Position numbers and translations under genes: made by a program
Source of the DNA: Mycolicibacterium hippocampi
GTDB lineage: Bacteria; Actinomycetota; Actinomycetes; Mycobacteriales; Mycobacteriaceae
DNA: 64,000 nt
Reading direction: 5' to 3'
Assembly: GCF_010723735.1 (NCBI RefSeq)
Contig: NZ_BLLB01000002.1
Span: 5,394,001-5,458,000, forward strand
The notes under the pieces: model-generated
What the model was told of the DNA's origin: nothing
The model's database searches: none
The model's input: the letters and a program-made list of their open reading frames with translations, nothing else
Part shown: in pieces, positions 50,624 to 58,988 of the stretch
How the letters are laid out: every line of letters starts with the position of its first letter
Numbering within the stretch: position 1 is the first letter of the stretch

Positions 50624-51373
50624 TCAGGCGAAGCGCTTGGTGAACCGCGGTGGCATCACTTTCATCAGCTCCACCAGCGGCCACCACGGCCACCCGGGCA
50701 CCACAGCGCGGCCTTTCTCCTTCTCGATCGCGTCGACCATCGCCTTGACGCCGGTCTCGTTGTCGACCATCAACATCGTCGAGTTGGACTTGGCCGTCAT
50801 CTCCGACTCGATATACCCGGGCTCGAGCACGGTGATCTTGATGGGACCGGACGGGTACTCGGCGCGCAGCGATTCGCCCAGCGAGATCACCCCGGCCTTG
50901 CTCGCCGAGTAGGCGGCCTTGTGCCCGGGCACGCCGACGTTGCCGAGCACGGACGCGACCAGCACGAGGTGCCCTGCGCCCGCCGCCTTGAACATCTCCA
51001 GCGCGGACTCGATCTGCACCAGCGCCGCAACAAGATTGGTTTCGATCGTGGCTTTGTTGGCCCACGGCTTCCCGCCGCCGAGCGGGTAGCCCTTGCCGAT
51101 GCCCGCGTTGACGATGATGCAGTCGATACCACCGAGTTCGTCGCTGAGCTCGGCGAACACCTTGGGCACCTGCTCGTGGTCATTGACGTCCAATGCGGCG
51201 ACGGCCACCGTGATGTCGGGGTGGCGAGCCGTCAGCTCGGCCTGCAGTTCGCTGAGGTTGTCGACGCGGCGCGCGCACAGCGCGAGGTCGCGGCCCTTGG
51301 CGGCGAACTGGCGGGCCATGCCCGCACCCAGTCCCGAGCTCGCCCCGGTGATGAGGATCTTCTGCCGAGTCAT
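50624..51373 (-). CDS. SDR-family oxidoreductase (Rv0945-like)
   Basis: 249 residues from the ATG at 51373 (MTRQKILITGASSGLGAGMA; nine residues longer is possible). Cofactor loop TGASSGLGAGMARQF, NAGIGKG, catalytic Ser in LVASVLGNVGV and Tyr-Lys in YSASKAGVIS. Family knowledge: NAD(P)-dependent reduction of a keto group; substrate unknown. The C-terminus is rich in Pro/aromatic residues (WPWWPLVELMKVMPPRFTK) and may touch the membrane. Confidence 0.88.
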   Translation of the reverse strand: MTRQKILITGASSGLGAGMARQFAAKGRDLALCARRVDNLSELQAELTARHPDITVAVAALDVNDHEQVPKVFAELSDELGGIDCIIVNAGIGKGYPLGGGKPWANKATIETNLVAALVQIESALEMFKAAGAGHLVLVASVLGNVGVPGHKAAYSASKAGVISLGESLRAEYPSGPIKITVLEPGYIESEMTAKSNSTMLMVDNETGVKAMVDAIEKEKGRAVVPGWPWWPLVELMKVMPPRFTKRFA

Positions 51374-51484
51374 GCCGGGCAGGATAACCGAGTTAGACAA
51401 GTCCGATGTAATCCCGCCACCCGCCGGAACTGTATTCCGTGCGCGATTTTCCGAGTGAGCCCCTGCTGGAATACCGTTCCGGCG

Positions 51485-52357
51485 CTACTTGAGCAGCCGC
51501 GACATCCGCCGGTCGGCGAGGATCTTGCCCGCGGTCTGACAGGTCGGGCAGTACTGGAACGACTTGTCGGCGAACGACACCTCCCGCACGGTGTCACCGC
51601 ACACCGGACACGGTAGCCCGGTGCGGGCGTGGACCCGCAGTCCGGAACGCTTCTCCCCTTTCAGCGTGGCCGCCTGCTGGCCCACCGACCGGGTGACGGC
51701 ATCGGTGAGCACCGACAGCATCGCATCGTGCAGCGCCGCGAGCTGCGCGTCGGTCAGCTTGCTGGAGGTCGCGAACGGGGAGAGCTTGGCCACGTGCAGG
51801 ATCTCGTCGCTGTAGGCGTTCCCGATACCCGAGATCACCTTCTGGTCGGTGATGACGGTCTTGATCCGGCCCGACTGGCCCGCGAGCACCTCGGCGAGTC
51901 CCTCGGGGCTCAGCGACAGCGCATCGGGGCCGAGTGCGGCGATCTGGGGCACCGCCATCGGATCGGTGACGATCCACACCGCAAGGCGCTTCTGCGTCCC
52001 GGCCTCGGTGAGGTCGAAGCCCACCGTGTGGTCCGGGGCGCTCGGAGTCGTCAAGTGCACCCGCAGCGCAATCGGGCCCTTCCCCGGCTTGAGCGGCGCA
52101 GCGGCCAGTTTGTCCGACCACCGCAGCCAGCCTGCCCGGGACAGATGGGTGATCAGATGAACGTCTCCCACCTGCAGCCCGAGGTACTTGCCCCACCGGT
52201 GAGCATCGGTCACCTGGTGGCCGGCCAGTGCGGACACCGGCGGGTCGAACGTCTTGAGCACCGACAGTGCCGCGACGTCGACGCGACTCACTGTCAGTCC
52301 GACGGCGTGCCGACGCAGATGATCGGCGAGGGCCTCGATCTCCGGCAGTTCGGGCAT
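51485..52357 (-). CDS. Fpg/Nei-family DNA glycosylase-like protein (Rv0944-like)
   Basis: 290 residues from the ATG at 52357, giving MPELPEIEALADHLRRHAVG: Pro2 and Glu3 are the catalytic residues of the Fpg/Nei family. Central SGIGNAYSDEILHVAKLSPF is the helix-two-turn-helix. The C-terminus has an intact zinc finger, CPVCGD and QYCPTCQT. It removes oxidised bases and nicks by lyase activity, or may be a divergent paralogue since the N-terminal domain is unusual (DVAALSVLKTFDPP). Confidence 0.9.
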   Translation of the reverse strand: MPELPEIEALADHLRRHAVGLTVSRVDVAALSVLKTFDPPVSALAGHQVTDAHRWGKYLGLQVGDVHLITHLSRAGWLRWSDKLAAAPLKPGKGPIALRVHLTTPSAPDHTVGFDLTEAGTQKRLAVWIVTDPMAVPQIAALGPDALSLSPEGLAEVLAGQSGRIKTVITDQKVISGIGNAYSDEILHVAKLSPFATSSKLTDAQLAALHDAMLSVLTDAVTRSVGQQAATLKGEKRSGLRVHARTGLPCPVCGDTVREVSFADKSFQYCPTCQTAGKILADRRMSRLLK

Positions 52358-52362
52358 GACAC

Positions 52363-52746
52363 TCAGTCTGCCTTCACGACCAGCGAGAGAAGCCAACTCA
52401 CGACCGACAGCACGATCGCGGCCCAGATCGCGGTCCACCAGAAGTCGTCGATCGCCAGACCCCAGTGGGTGGTGTGTTCGGTGATCCACGATGTGATCCA
52501 CAGCATGAACGCGTTGATGACGACGTGGAAGAGGCCGAGCGTGAGGATGTAGAGCGGGATCGAGATGATCTGGACGATCGGCTTGATGACCGCGTTGACC
52601 AGGCCGAAGATCACCGCGACGACGAAGATGACGCCGACCCTGGCCACTGTCGAGTCGCCGCCGACGAAACCGATGCCGGGGACGAGGAGCGTGACGACCC
52701 ACAACGCGATCCCGGTCAGCGCGGCGCGGAGCAGAAAAGATCCCAT
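52363..52746 (-). CDS. Phage holin family 4 membrane protein
   Basis: 127 residues from the ATG at 52746 (or 52755). Four hydrophobic helices: FLLRAALTGIALWVVTLLVP; VARVGVIFVVAVIFGLVNAV; ISIPLYILTLGLFHVVINAF; FWWTAIWAAIVLSVVSWLLS. The family motif LVNAVIKPIVQIISIPLYIL is clear. Despite the name these are chromosomal housekeeping proteins of unknown function in many bacteria. It is upstream of the Fpg-like gene on the same strand with a six-base gap, so probably co-transcribed. Confidence 0.88.
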   Translation of the reverse strand: MGSFLLRAALTGIALWVVTLLVPGIGFVGGDSTVARVGVIFVVAVIFGLVNAVIKPIVQIISIPLYILTLGLFHVVINAFMLWITSWITEHTTHWGLAIDDFWWTAIWAAIVLSVVSWLLSLVVKAD

Positions 52747-52794
52747 AACCACCATGATCGCCCACCGCCCCGAATTCCGGGGTCCGCATTATCG

Positions 52795-52807
52795 ATACCA
52801 GAGGTAT
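52795..52807. promoter_or_regulatory. Inverted repeat, candidate operator
   Basis: ATACC-AGA-GGTAT, 5-base arms, with a further GGTAT at 52819 and GGTACC between; immediately upstream of the -35 of the diiron-protein promoter. Confidence 0.45.
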
Positions 52808-52822
52808 GCGGTACCCGAGGTA

Positions 52823-52852
52823 TTGACATCCTGCGGGACGCGGCCATAGTTT
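52823..52852 (+). promoter_or_regulatory. Strong sigma70-type promoter of the AurF-like gene
   Basis: TTGACA (52823-52828), 18-base spacer, TAGTTT (52847-52852), 34 bases before the ATG at 52887. Close to consensus, unusual for this GC-rich genome. Confidence 0.65.
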
Positions 52853-52886
52853 CGAGTCACCTCACATCGACGACAGGACATTCGCG

Positions 52887-53807
52887 ATGACAGCTCCGGT
52901 GAGACCATCCGCGGCGGCGTCCGCCGGACCCACCCGCGACGAGTTCGCCGAACGCCTGCTGAAGGGATCGGTCAAGAAGTCCTATGCCCCGGTCGTCGAC
53001 ATCGACTGGGACGCGCCGCTGGATCCGGACAAGTTCTTCCTGCCGCCCAAGACCGTGTCGCTGTACGGCACCCCGCTGTGGGACGCCATGACAAGAGAGC
53101 AGCAGATCGAACTGTCCCGCCAGGAGCTGGCCAACACCCTCTCGGCCGGGGTCTGGTTCGAGAACATCCTCAATCAGGCGCTGCTGCGCAAGATGATGCA
53201 CCAGGACCCGACGGCCCGCGCCACGCACTATGAGCTGACCGAGCTCGGTGACGAGACCCGGCACATGGTGATGTTCGGCAAGGCGATCGACCGGATCGGC
53301 GCCAAGCCGGTGCGCCCCAGGCGTTATCAGCGCGTCATCATCAACACCCTGCCGTTCGCCTTCCAGGGTTCGATGCTGTGGGTGGCCGCACTGATCGGCG
53401 AGGAGATCTTCGACTCGCTGCAGCGCCAGATGATGGACGATCCCGAGCTACAACCGATGGTGCAGCGGCTGATGCGGATTCACGTGGCCGAGGAGGCGCG
53501 CCACATCCAGTTCGCCCGCGACGGACTGCGCAAACGCGCACCTCACCTGCGGCGTCTCCCGAAGTTGTTCGTGGCCAACATCAACGGCGTGGGCGGTTTG
53601 TTCTTCGGGCGGCTGTTCACCAACCCCGTGCAGTATCGCCGCGCCGGGCTGCCGGACCCTCGGGGCGCCCGTCGCGCGGCACGCGCCAGCGCGCACCGCC
53701 ACCGGGTGCAGGTGCTCGGCTTCGCCCCGCTGGCGGCGTTCCTCGAGGAAGTCGGGTTGATGGGGCCGATCGCCCGGCGGATGTGGAAGCGCAGCCGCTT
53801 CCTGTGA
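52887..53807 (+). CDS. AurF-like diiron oxygenase
   Basis: 306 residues. Diiron ligands in helical positions of the AurF/ferritin-like fold: SRQELANTLSAGVWFENI, LGDETRHMVMFGKAI (ExxH), ALIGEEIFDSLQRQMM, HVAEEARHIQFARDG (ExxxH). Family knowledge: AurF oxidises aromatic amines; mycobacterial members also act on other substrates. Strong promoter and probable operator upstream; GTGA overlap with the next gene makes them a coupled pair. Confidence 0.88.
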   Translation: MTAPVRPSAAASAGPTRDEFAERLLKGSVKKSYAPVVDIDWDAPLDPDKFFLPPKTVSLYGTPLWDAMTREQQIELSRQELANTLSAGVWFENILNQALLRKMMHQDPTARATHYELTELGDETRHMVMFGKAIDRIGAKPVRPRRYQRVIINTLPFAFQGSMLWVAALIGEEIFDSLQRQMMDDPELQPMVQRLMRIHVAEEARHIQFARDGLRKRAPHLRRLPKLFVANINGVGGLFFGRLFTNPVQYRRAGLPDPRGARRAARASAHRHRVQVLGFAPLAAFLEEVGLMGPIARRMWKRSRFL

Positions 53808-54550
53808 CCGACCCCGGCTCCGACACCGACACCGACACCGACACTGTGGTGTACCTGCGGCGACCCGAGACCGAAAACGCCGTCTTCGACGAGGCGACCC
53901 ACACCTGGACCGTCGACGACCGCCGCAGCCGGGTGATCATCGCGACCGACGGCACACTGCCGAACTGTCGGCCGCACTCATGCCTTCCCTACCTCGGTGT
54001 GGCGGTACGGGGCGTTCCGAACTACTTTCTGCTCACCGACCCCGACAGCGCCGCCCAGAAGGGTTACATCGCAAAGTGTCTGGCCTACCTGAGCCGCACC
54101 GGCAACACCCGCATCGAGGTGCGGGCGAGCACCCAGCAGTACTACCAGCAGCACTCCAGCGGACGAACCCACCGCCGCCGCCACTTCTGGCGCCGGGTGG
54201 GCAGGCGGATCCCGTCGGCGTTCGAGGTCAGCGGGCATGAAGGCACCGGTGACGACGACGCCGTCTACGACGGACCCGCCGCGGTGCTGGTCGACGAGCA
54301 CCGTCACGACACCCGGGTACGGCTTGCCGGCAGGGTGGATCCGATCGACGGTCGCTACCACTGGCAGGGAACGATCCTGGATGCCACGTTCGACGTGAGA
54401 TTGCCGCAGGACGTCACCGTGGTGGTGCGGGAGCAGGCGGCCGCGGCCCGGTTGACCGAGCGCACGCCGTGGTCGACGTACTCGGTCGTCGGTGTCGGCG
54501 CACCGCCGTTCGCGTTGGCAGACGTCGAGGTCGATGTTCCACGACTCTGA
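53804..54550 (+). CDS. DUF4873 protein with C-terminal remnant of a flavin monooxygenase
   Basis: 248 residues from a GTG overlapping the AurF-like stop. Starts with a Thr-Asp run (TDPGSDTDTDTDTV). Residues 25-105 match only the C-terminal part of flavin-binding monooxygenases: YLGVAVRGVPNYFLLTDPDS, then AKCLAYLSRTGNTRIEVRAS. The FAD/NADP Rossmann domains that should precede are missing. From about residue 155 comes a DUF4873 domain (YDGPAAVLVDEHRHDTRVRL, GRYHWQGTILDATF). I recall a full-length monooxygenase with this domain at Rv0943c. Here it may be a partner of the diiron protein. Confidence 0.7.
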   Translation: MTDPGSDTDTDTDTVVYLRRPETENAVFDEATHTWTVDDRRSRVIIATDGTLPNCRPHSCLPYLGVAVRGVPNYFLLTDPDSAAQKGYIAKCLAYLSRTGNTRIEVRASTQQYYQQHSSGRTHRRRHFWRRVGRRIPSAFEVSGHEGTGDDDAVYDGPAAVLVDEHRHDTRVRLAGRVDPIDGRYHWQGTILDATFDVRLPQDVTVVVREQAAAARLTERTPWSTYSVVGVGAPPFALADVEVDVPRL

Positions 54551-54588
54551 GCCAGGAAGTTCCCCTGGCCCGTTCGGCACCGACATAC

Positions 54589-54602
54589 TAGAACACGTTC
54601 TA
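54589..54602. promoter_or_regulatory. KstR-type box upstream of LLM gene
   Basis: TAGAACACGTTCTA fits TnnAACnnGTTnnA in every fixed position and is itself a perfect palindrome but for the central pair; 30 bases before the GTG at 54633. Confidence 0.8.
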
Positions 54603-54632
54603 ATATGTGCTCACCGACGAGCAGGAGACGAT

Positions 54633-55499
54633 GTGCGTTTCACCTACGCGGAAGCGATGACCGATCCGACGTTCTACATTCCGTTGGCCAAGGCCGCTGA
54701 AGCCGCCGGCTACCACGCGATGACGATCCCCGACAGCGTCGCCTACCCCTTCGAGTCCGATTCGAAGTACCCCTACACCCCGGACGGCAGCCGCGAGTTC
54801 CTGGAAGGCAAGGCGTTCATCGAGTCCTTCGTGCTGACCGCGGCCCTGTGCGCCGTGACGACCACGCTGAAGTTCAACCACTTCGTGCTCAAGCTGCCCA
54901 TCCGGCCGCCGGCACTGGTGGCCAAGCAGGCCGGCTCGCTCGCCGCGCTGTTCGACAACCGGCTCGGTCTCGGTGTCGGCACCAGCCCGTGGCCCGAGGA
55001 CTACGAGCTGATGAACGTGCCATATGCCAAGCGCGGCAAGCGGATGGATGAATGCATCGACATCATCAGGGGCCTCACCTCGGGTGAGTACTTCGAGTAT
55101 CACGGCGAGTTCTACGACATCCCCAAAACCAAGATGACGCCCGCTCCGTCGAAACCGGTACCCATTCTCATCGGTGGCCACGCCGATGCCGCACTCAGAC
55201 GCGCCGCCCGCAACGACGGCTGGATGCACGGCGGCGGAGACCCGGAGGAACTCGACGCACTCCTGAAGAAGCTCAACCAGTTCCGCGCCGAGCACGACCG
55301 CAAGGATCCCTACGAGGTCCACGTGATCTCCATCGACGCCTACACCGCCGACGGAATCAAACGTCTGGAGGACAAGGGCGTCACCGATGTGATCGTCGGC
55401 TTCCGGATCCCCTACGTCATGGGCCAGGACACCGAGCCGCTGGACGCGAAGATCCGCAACCTGGAGATGTTCGCCGAGAACGTCATCGCCAAGGTGTGA
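54633..55499 (+). CDS. LLM-class F420-dependent oxidoreductase (Rv0940c-like)
   Basis: 288 residues from the GTG at 54633 behind GGAG; upstream codons lie in the KstR box. Luciferase-like barrel: AKAAEAAGYHAMTIPDS, LKFNHFVLKLPIRPPALVAKQ, LAALFDNRLGLGVGTSPWPE (phosphate/flavin region), PKPVPILIGGHADAALRRAARN-type segment. Expected to use F420 or flavin. KstR-type control suggests a role during growth on sterols. Confidence 0.9.
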   Translation: MRFTYAEAMTDPTFYIPLAKAAEAAGYHAMTIPDSVAYPFESDSKYPYTPDGSREFLEGKAFIESFVLTAALCAVTTTLKFNHFVLKLPIRPPALVAKQAGSLAALFDNRLGLGVGTSPWPEDYELMNVPYAKRGKRMDECIDIIRGLTSGEYFEYHGEFYDIPKTKMTPAPSKPVPILIGGHADAALRRAARNDGWMHGGGDPEELDALLKKLNQFRAEHDRKDPYEVHVISIDAYTADGIKRLEDKGVTDVIVGFRIPYVMGQDTEPLDAKIRNLEMFAENVIAKV

Positions 55500-55734
55500 T
55501 CCCCGTCGACGGCGGCAGGAAGGCATAATCGAGGCAGAACTGGGTATCTCCTGGCTTCGATGACATCGACGCTGGACCCGCCACGAACGGGGGCGAGGTA
55601 GGGACAGTGAAGGGCCGCACAACGACGCGAAGGCGTTTCGCATGCCGTGCCGTCGATATCGCCAGGTGGCAGACGCCGATCATCGCCGTGAGTAGCGTGG
55701 ACCGGATCGACCAACACACCCTGCAGGTCCTCTG
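55500..55734. other. Upstream region of the carotenoid cluster
   Basis: 235 bases; apart from the 42-codon candidate at 55607 I see no gene. No crtE fragment is recognisable in any frame. Confidence 0.5.
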
Positions 55735-55735
55735 A
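55607..55735 (+). CDS. Candidate 42-codon leader ORF coupled to crtI
   Basis: GTG at 55607 after GAGGTAGGG, ending in TGA at 55733-55735 that overlaps the crtI ATG (TGATG). Product starts MKGRTTTRRRFACRAVDIAR, strongly basic, ending DRIDQHTLQVL. Coupling to crtI and the ribosome site support translation; the peptide itself resembles nothing known. It may be a coupling leader or chance. Confidence 0.3.
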   Translation: MKGRTTTRRRFACRAVDIARWQTPIIAVSSVDRIDQHTLQVL

Positions 55736-57246
55736 TGCGCACCGTCCCCGGATCCACCGACCGTGTCGTCGTCGTCGGCGCCGGACTCGCCGGTCTGTCG
55801 GCGGCACTGCACCTGGCAGGCCGTGGCCGGGCCGTCACCGTCGTCGAACGCGGCGCGCATCCCGGTGGCCGCGTCGGTAGGGCCGACATCTCGGGATACC
55901 GCCTGGACACCGGGCCGACGGTGCTGACGATGCCCGACATCATCGACGACACGTTCGCCGCGGTGGGCGAGTCGACAGCCGCACGGCTGGACCTGCAGCC
56001 GGTGCTACCGGCCTACCGCGCCGATTTCGCCGACGGCAGCAGCCTGGACGTACACAGCGACGCCGGGGCGATGACGGCCGAGATCGAACGCTTCGCCGGT
56101 CCCCGCGAGGCCGAGGGCTACCTACGGCTGCGCGAGTGGTTGACGCGGCTCTACCGGCTCGAGTTCGACGGCTTCATCTCGGCGAACTTCGACTCGCCGC
56201 TGTCGCTGGTGACGCCTGCGCTGGCGCGGCTGGCCGCCATCGGCGGGTTCCGGCACTGGGAGCCGATGGTGCGCCGCTTCATCAGCGACGAACGCCTGCT
56301 GCGGGTGTTCACCTTTCAGGCGCTCTACGTCGGGGTTCCGCCGAAGAAGGCGCTGGCGGCCTACGCGATCATCGCCTACATGGACACTGTGTCCGGCGTG
56401 TACTTCCCCCGAGGAGGCATGCGGGCACTGCCCGACGCCCTCGCCGGCGCCGCTGCCGACGCCGGAGTCGAATTCCACTACAACGCGACCGTCACCGCAC
56501 TGGAGCGCTCGGGGACCCGCATCAACGCGGTGCGCACCGACACCGGCGAGCGGTTCTCGGCCGACGCCGTGGTCCTCACCACGGAACTGCCGGACACCTA
56601 CCGACTGCTCGGCCGCACCCCCCGGCGGCTGCTCGGGCTGCGCCCGGCCCCGTCGGCGGTCGTGGCCCACATCGGCTGCCGGGCCGTCGAGCCCGCTGCC
56701 GACCAGGCCCACCACATCATCGTGTTCGGCGAGGCCTGGGCGCAGACCTTCGACCAGATCATCGACGAAGGCCGCCCGATGGTCGACCCGTCACTGCTGG
56801 TCACCCGGCCCACCGCCGGTGACCGCAGCCTGGCCCCTACGGGCCGCGATCTGCTCTACGTCCTCGCCCCTGCACCCAACACCGCTGTGGGGCAACAGGA
56901 CTGGGATTCCCGGCGGGACGAGTACGTGAACCACATGCTGGACACGGTGACCGCCCGGCTCCCCGATGTCGGCGACGACGCAGAGATCCTGCATGTCGTC
57001 ACGCCACAGGACTGGGCTCGTCAGGGGATGGCCGCGGGAACCCCGTTCGCGCTGGCGCACACCTTCGGCCAGACCGGTCCGTTCCGGCCCGGCAACACGG
57101 TGCGCGGCATCGACAACGCGGTGCTGGCGGGGTCCTCCACAGTGCCCGGTGTCGGCATCCCCACCGCGATCGTGTCGGGTCGCCTCGCCGCCGACCGCAT
57201 CACCGGAAGCGTGTCGTCGGCGCGACCGCGGGCGGTGCCGCAATGA
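55735..57246 (+). CDS. crtI: Phytoene desaturase (CrtI type)
   Basis: 503 residues. N-terminal FAD-binding RVVVVGAGLAGLSAALHLAG, GGRVGRADISGYRLDTGPTV, and C-terminal carotenoid desaturase signature in PFRPGNTVRGIDNAVLAGSS, TVPGVGIPTAIVSGRLAADR. Introduces double bases into phytoene towards lycopene or neurosporene. First recognised gene of a five-gene unit; its stop overlaps the crtB ATG. No crtE in the window. Confidence 0.93.
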   Translation: MRTVPGSTDRVVVVGAGLAGLSAALHLAGRGRAVTVVERGAHPGGRVGRADISGYRLDTGPTVLTMPDIIDDTFAAVGESTAARLDLQPVLPAYRADFADGSSLDVHSDAGAMTAEIERFAGPREAEGYLRLREWLTRLYRLEFDGFISANFDSPLSLVTPALARLAAIGGFRHWEPMVRRFISDERLLRVFTFQALYVGVPPKKALAAYAIIAYMDTVSGVYFPRGGMRALPDALAGAAADAGVEFHYNATVTALERSGTRINAVRTDTGERFSADAVVLTTELPDTYRLLGRTPRRLLGLRPAPSAVVAHIGCRAVEPAADQAHHIIVFGEAWAQTFDQIIDEGRPMVDPSLLVTRPTAGDRSLAPTGRDLLYVLAPAPNTAVGQQDWDSRRDEYVNHMLDTVTARLPDVGDDAEILHVVTPQDWARQGMAAGTPFALAHTFGQTGPFRPGNTVRGIDNAVLAGSSTVPGVGIPTAIVSGRLAADRITGSVSSARPRAVPQ

Positions 57247-58217
57247 TCGGATCCGAACTCGACGCCGCCGGCGTGCACGACGAGGCGCTGCGGGACGCCT
57301 ACCGGCGCTGCCGCGCCATCAACGCCGAACACGGCCGCACGTTCTTCCTGGCCACCCGGCTGCTCTCACCGGCCCAACGACCCGCCGTGCACGCGTTGTA
57401 CGGCTTCGCCCGCCGGGCCGACGACGTTCTCGACGGATTCGACTCCCGTAGCCCGACCCAGCGCGCCGAGGAGCTGCAGGCACTTGCGGCTGCGCTGTTC
57501 GCCCGGTTGGTGGAAAAGAGGCAGGCCGCCGACGACGACCCGGTCGTCGAGGCCGTCGTGGACACCGCCCGCAGCTACCAGCTGGACTGGCAGTTGTTCG
57601 ACGACTTCCTCGCCTCGATGCGGATGGACCTGACCGTCACCGACTATCCCGATCGTGCTGCGTTGGACCGCTATATGTACGGATCTGCGGAAGTGATCGG
57701 TCTGCAACTGCTGCCGGTGCTGGGCACGGTCGCCCCGCGCGAAGAGGCGGCACCGTATGCCGCCGCGCTCGGGAAAGCCTTCCAGTTGACCAATTTCCTG
57801 CGGGACATCGACGAGGATCTGACGCGCGGGCGGATCTACCTGCCCGCCGACGAACTGGCCGCGCACGGCGTCGACCGCGAGGTGCTGACCTGGTGTCAGC
57901 AGCAGCGCCGTACCGACCGCAGGCTGCGAGCCGCGCTGATGGAACAGCATGCGTTCACCAGACGGATATACACCCAGGCCCAGCGGGGTATCGCGCTACT
58001 GCATCCGAGGTCGCGGCCCTGCGTCAGCACTGCCCTGACGTTGTACTCGGGGATACTGGACCGCATCGAGGAAATGGATTTCGCCGTGTTCACCCAGCGG
58101 GCCCGCGTCTCGACGGCTCGCCGCCTGCAGGTCGCGTCCGTCGGCCTGGTCCGAGCCTGGCGTGCCCGGGCGACGCGCTCGCAGGAGGTGCGACCATCGA
58201 CCGGTACCAGTATCTGA
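57243..58217 (+). CDS. crtB: Phytoene/squalene synthase family (CrtB)
   Basis: 324 residues, ATGA overlap with crtI. Both Asp-rich motifs: ARRADDVLDGFD (DxxxD) and NFLRDIDEDLTRGRIYLPAD (DxxxD with RGR-YLP). YMYGSAEVIGLQLLPVLG is the trans-isoprenyl synthase region. Joins two geranylgeranyl-PP to phytoene. Confidence 0.93.
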   Translation: MIGSELDAAGVHDEALRDAYRRCRAINAEHGRTFFLATRLLSPAQRPAVHALYGFARRADDVLDGFDSRSPTQRAEELQALAAALFARLVEKRQAADDDPVVEAVVDTARSYQLDWQLFDDFLASMRMDLTVTDYPDRAALDRYMYGSAEVIGLQLLPVLGTVAPREEAAPYAAALGKAFQLTNFLRDIDEDLTRGRIYLPADELAAHGVDREVLTWCQQQRRTDRRLRAALMEQHAFTRRIYTQAQRGIALLHPRSRPCVSTALTLYSGILDRIEEMDFAVFTQRARVSTARRLQVASVGLVRAWRARATRSQEVRPSTGTSI

Positions 58218-58277
58218 TCCTGCTGGTTGCCTGCTGTCGTCAGAACACCACCGTGTCAACAGCGAACAGAAGGTGAC

Positions 58278-58988
58278 ATGAACCTCGAACCGCAGAACGT
58301 ACCCGAGGCATTCGATGCCGGAGCCCGGGACTACGACGGCCTCGTCGGCGCCAATCCCGGGTACCACGAACATCTGAGAATGTCGGCGGAACGGATGCAG
58401 CTTCCCGACAAGGGACGTGGCCTGCGTCTGCTGGACATCGGCTGCGGCACAGGTGCTTCCACCGCTGCGCTGCTGGCCGTCGCACCCTACGCCGAGATCG
58501 TCGCCGCGGACGGTTCGGCCGGGATGCTGGCCGAGGCGGAGGCCAAGACCTGGCCGGCGTCGGTGCGCTTTGTGCACAGCCGGGCCGAAGACCTCGCCGA
58601 CGCCGGCGTCACCGGCCCGTTCGACGGCATCCTCGCCGCGTATCTGGTGCGCAATCTCGCCGACCCCGACCCCGTGCTTCGCTCCTTGCGCTCCCTGTTG
58701 TGTCCCGGTGGCGTGTTCGCCGCGCACGAGTACTCGGTCCGTGACTCCCGCGCTGCGACCGCTGTGTGGAATGTGGTCAGCTGGGCGATCATCATCCCGG
58801 CCGGCCGGGTCCGCTCCGGCGATGCGGGCCTGTACCGCTATCTGCGCCGCAGCGTCAACGACTTCGACGGCGCCGACGCTTTCCGCAACCGGTTGCAGCG
58901 CAGCGGCTTCACCGATGTTCACAGCCTCACCGTCCCCGGGTGGCAGCGCAACATCGTGCACACCTTCCTCGGCCGGGCGCCGCAGTGA
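58278..58988 (+). CDS. SAM-dependent methyltransferase in the carotenoid cluster
   Basis: 236 residues from the ATG at 58278 (AGAAGG). SAM-binding LRLLDIGCGTGASTAALLAV, IVAADGSAGMLAEAEAK, PFDGILAAYLVRNLADPDPV, CPGGVFAAHEY: a UbiE/Coq5-type class I fold. Streptomyces isorenieratene clusters carry a methyltransferase (crtT) of unknown role in the same setting. GTGA overlap with the next gene. Confidence 0.85.
   Translation: MNLEPQNVPEAFDAGARDYDGLVGANPGYHEHLRMSAERMQLPDKGRGLRLLDIGCGTGASTAALLAVAPYAEIVAADGSAGMLAEAEAKTWPASVRFVHSRAEDLADAGVTGPFDGILAAYLVRNLADPDPVLRSLRSLLCPGGVFAAHEYSVRDSRAATAVWNVVSWAIIIPAGRVRSGDAGLYRYLRRSVNDFDGADAFRNRLQRSGFTDVHSLTVPGWQRNIVHTFLGRAPQ

Noticed and set aside
53378..53803. 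N-terminal extension of the DUF4873 frame upstream into the diiron gene
   Set aside because: The frame is open but reads Arg/Ala-rich shadow sequence; the GTG at 53804 overlapping the stop fits the coupling seen elsewhere.
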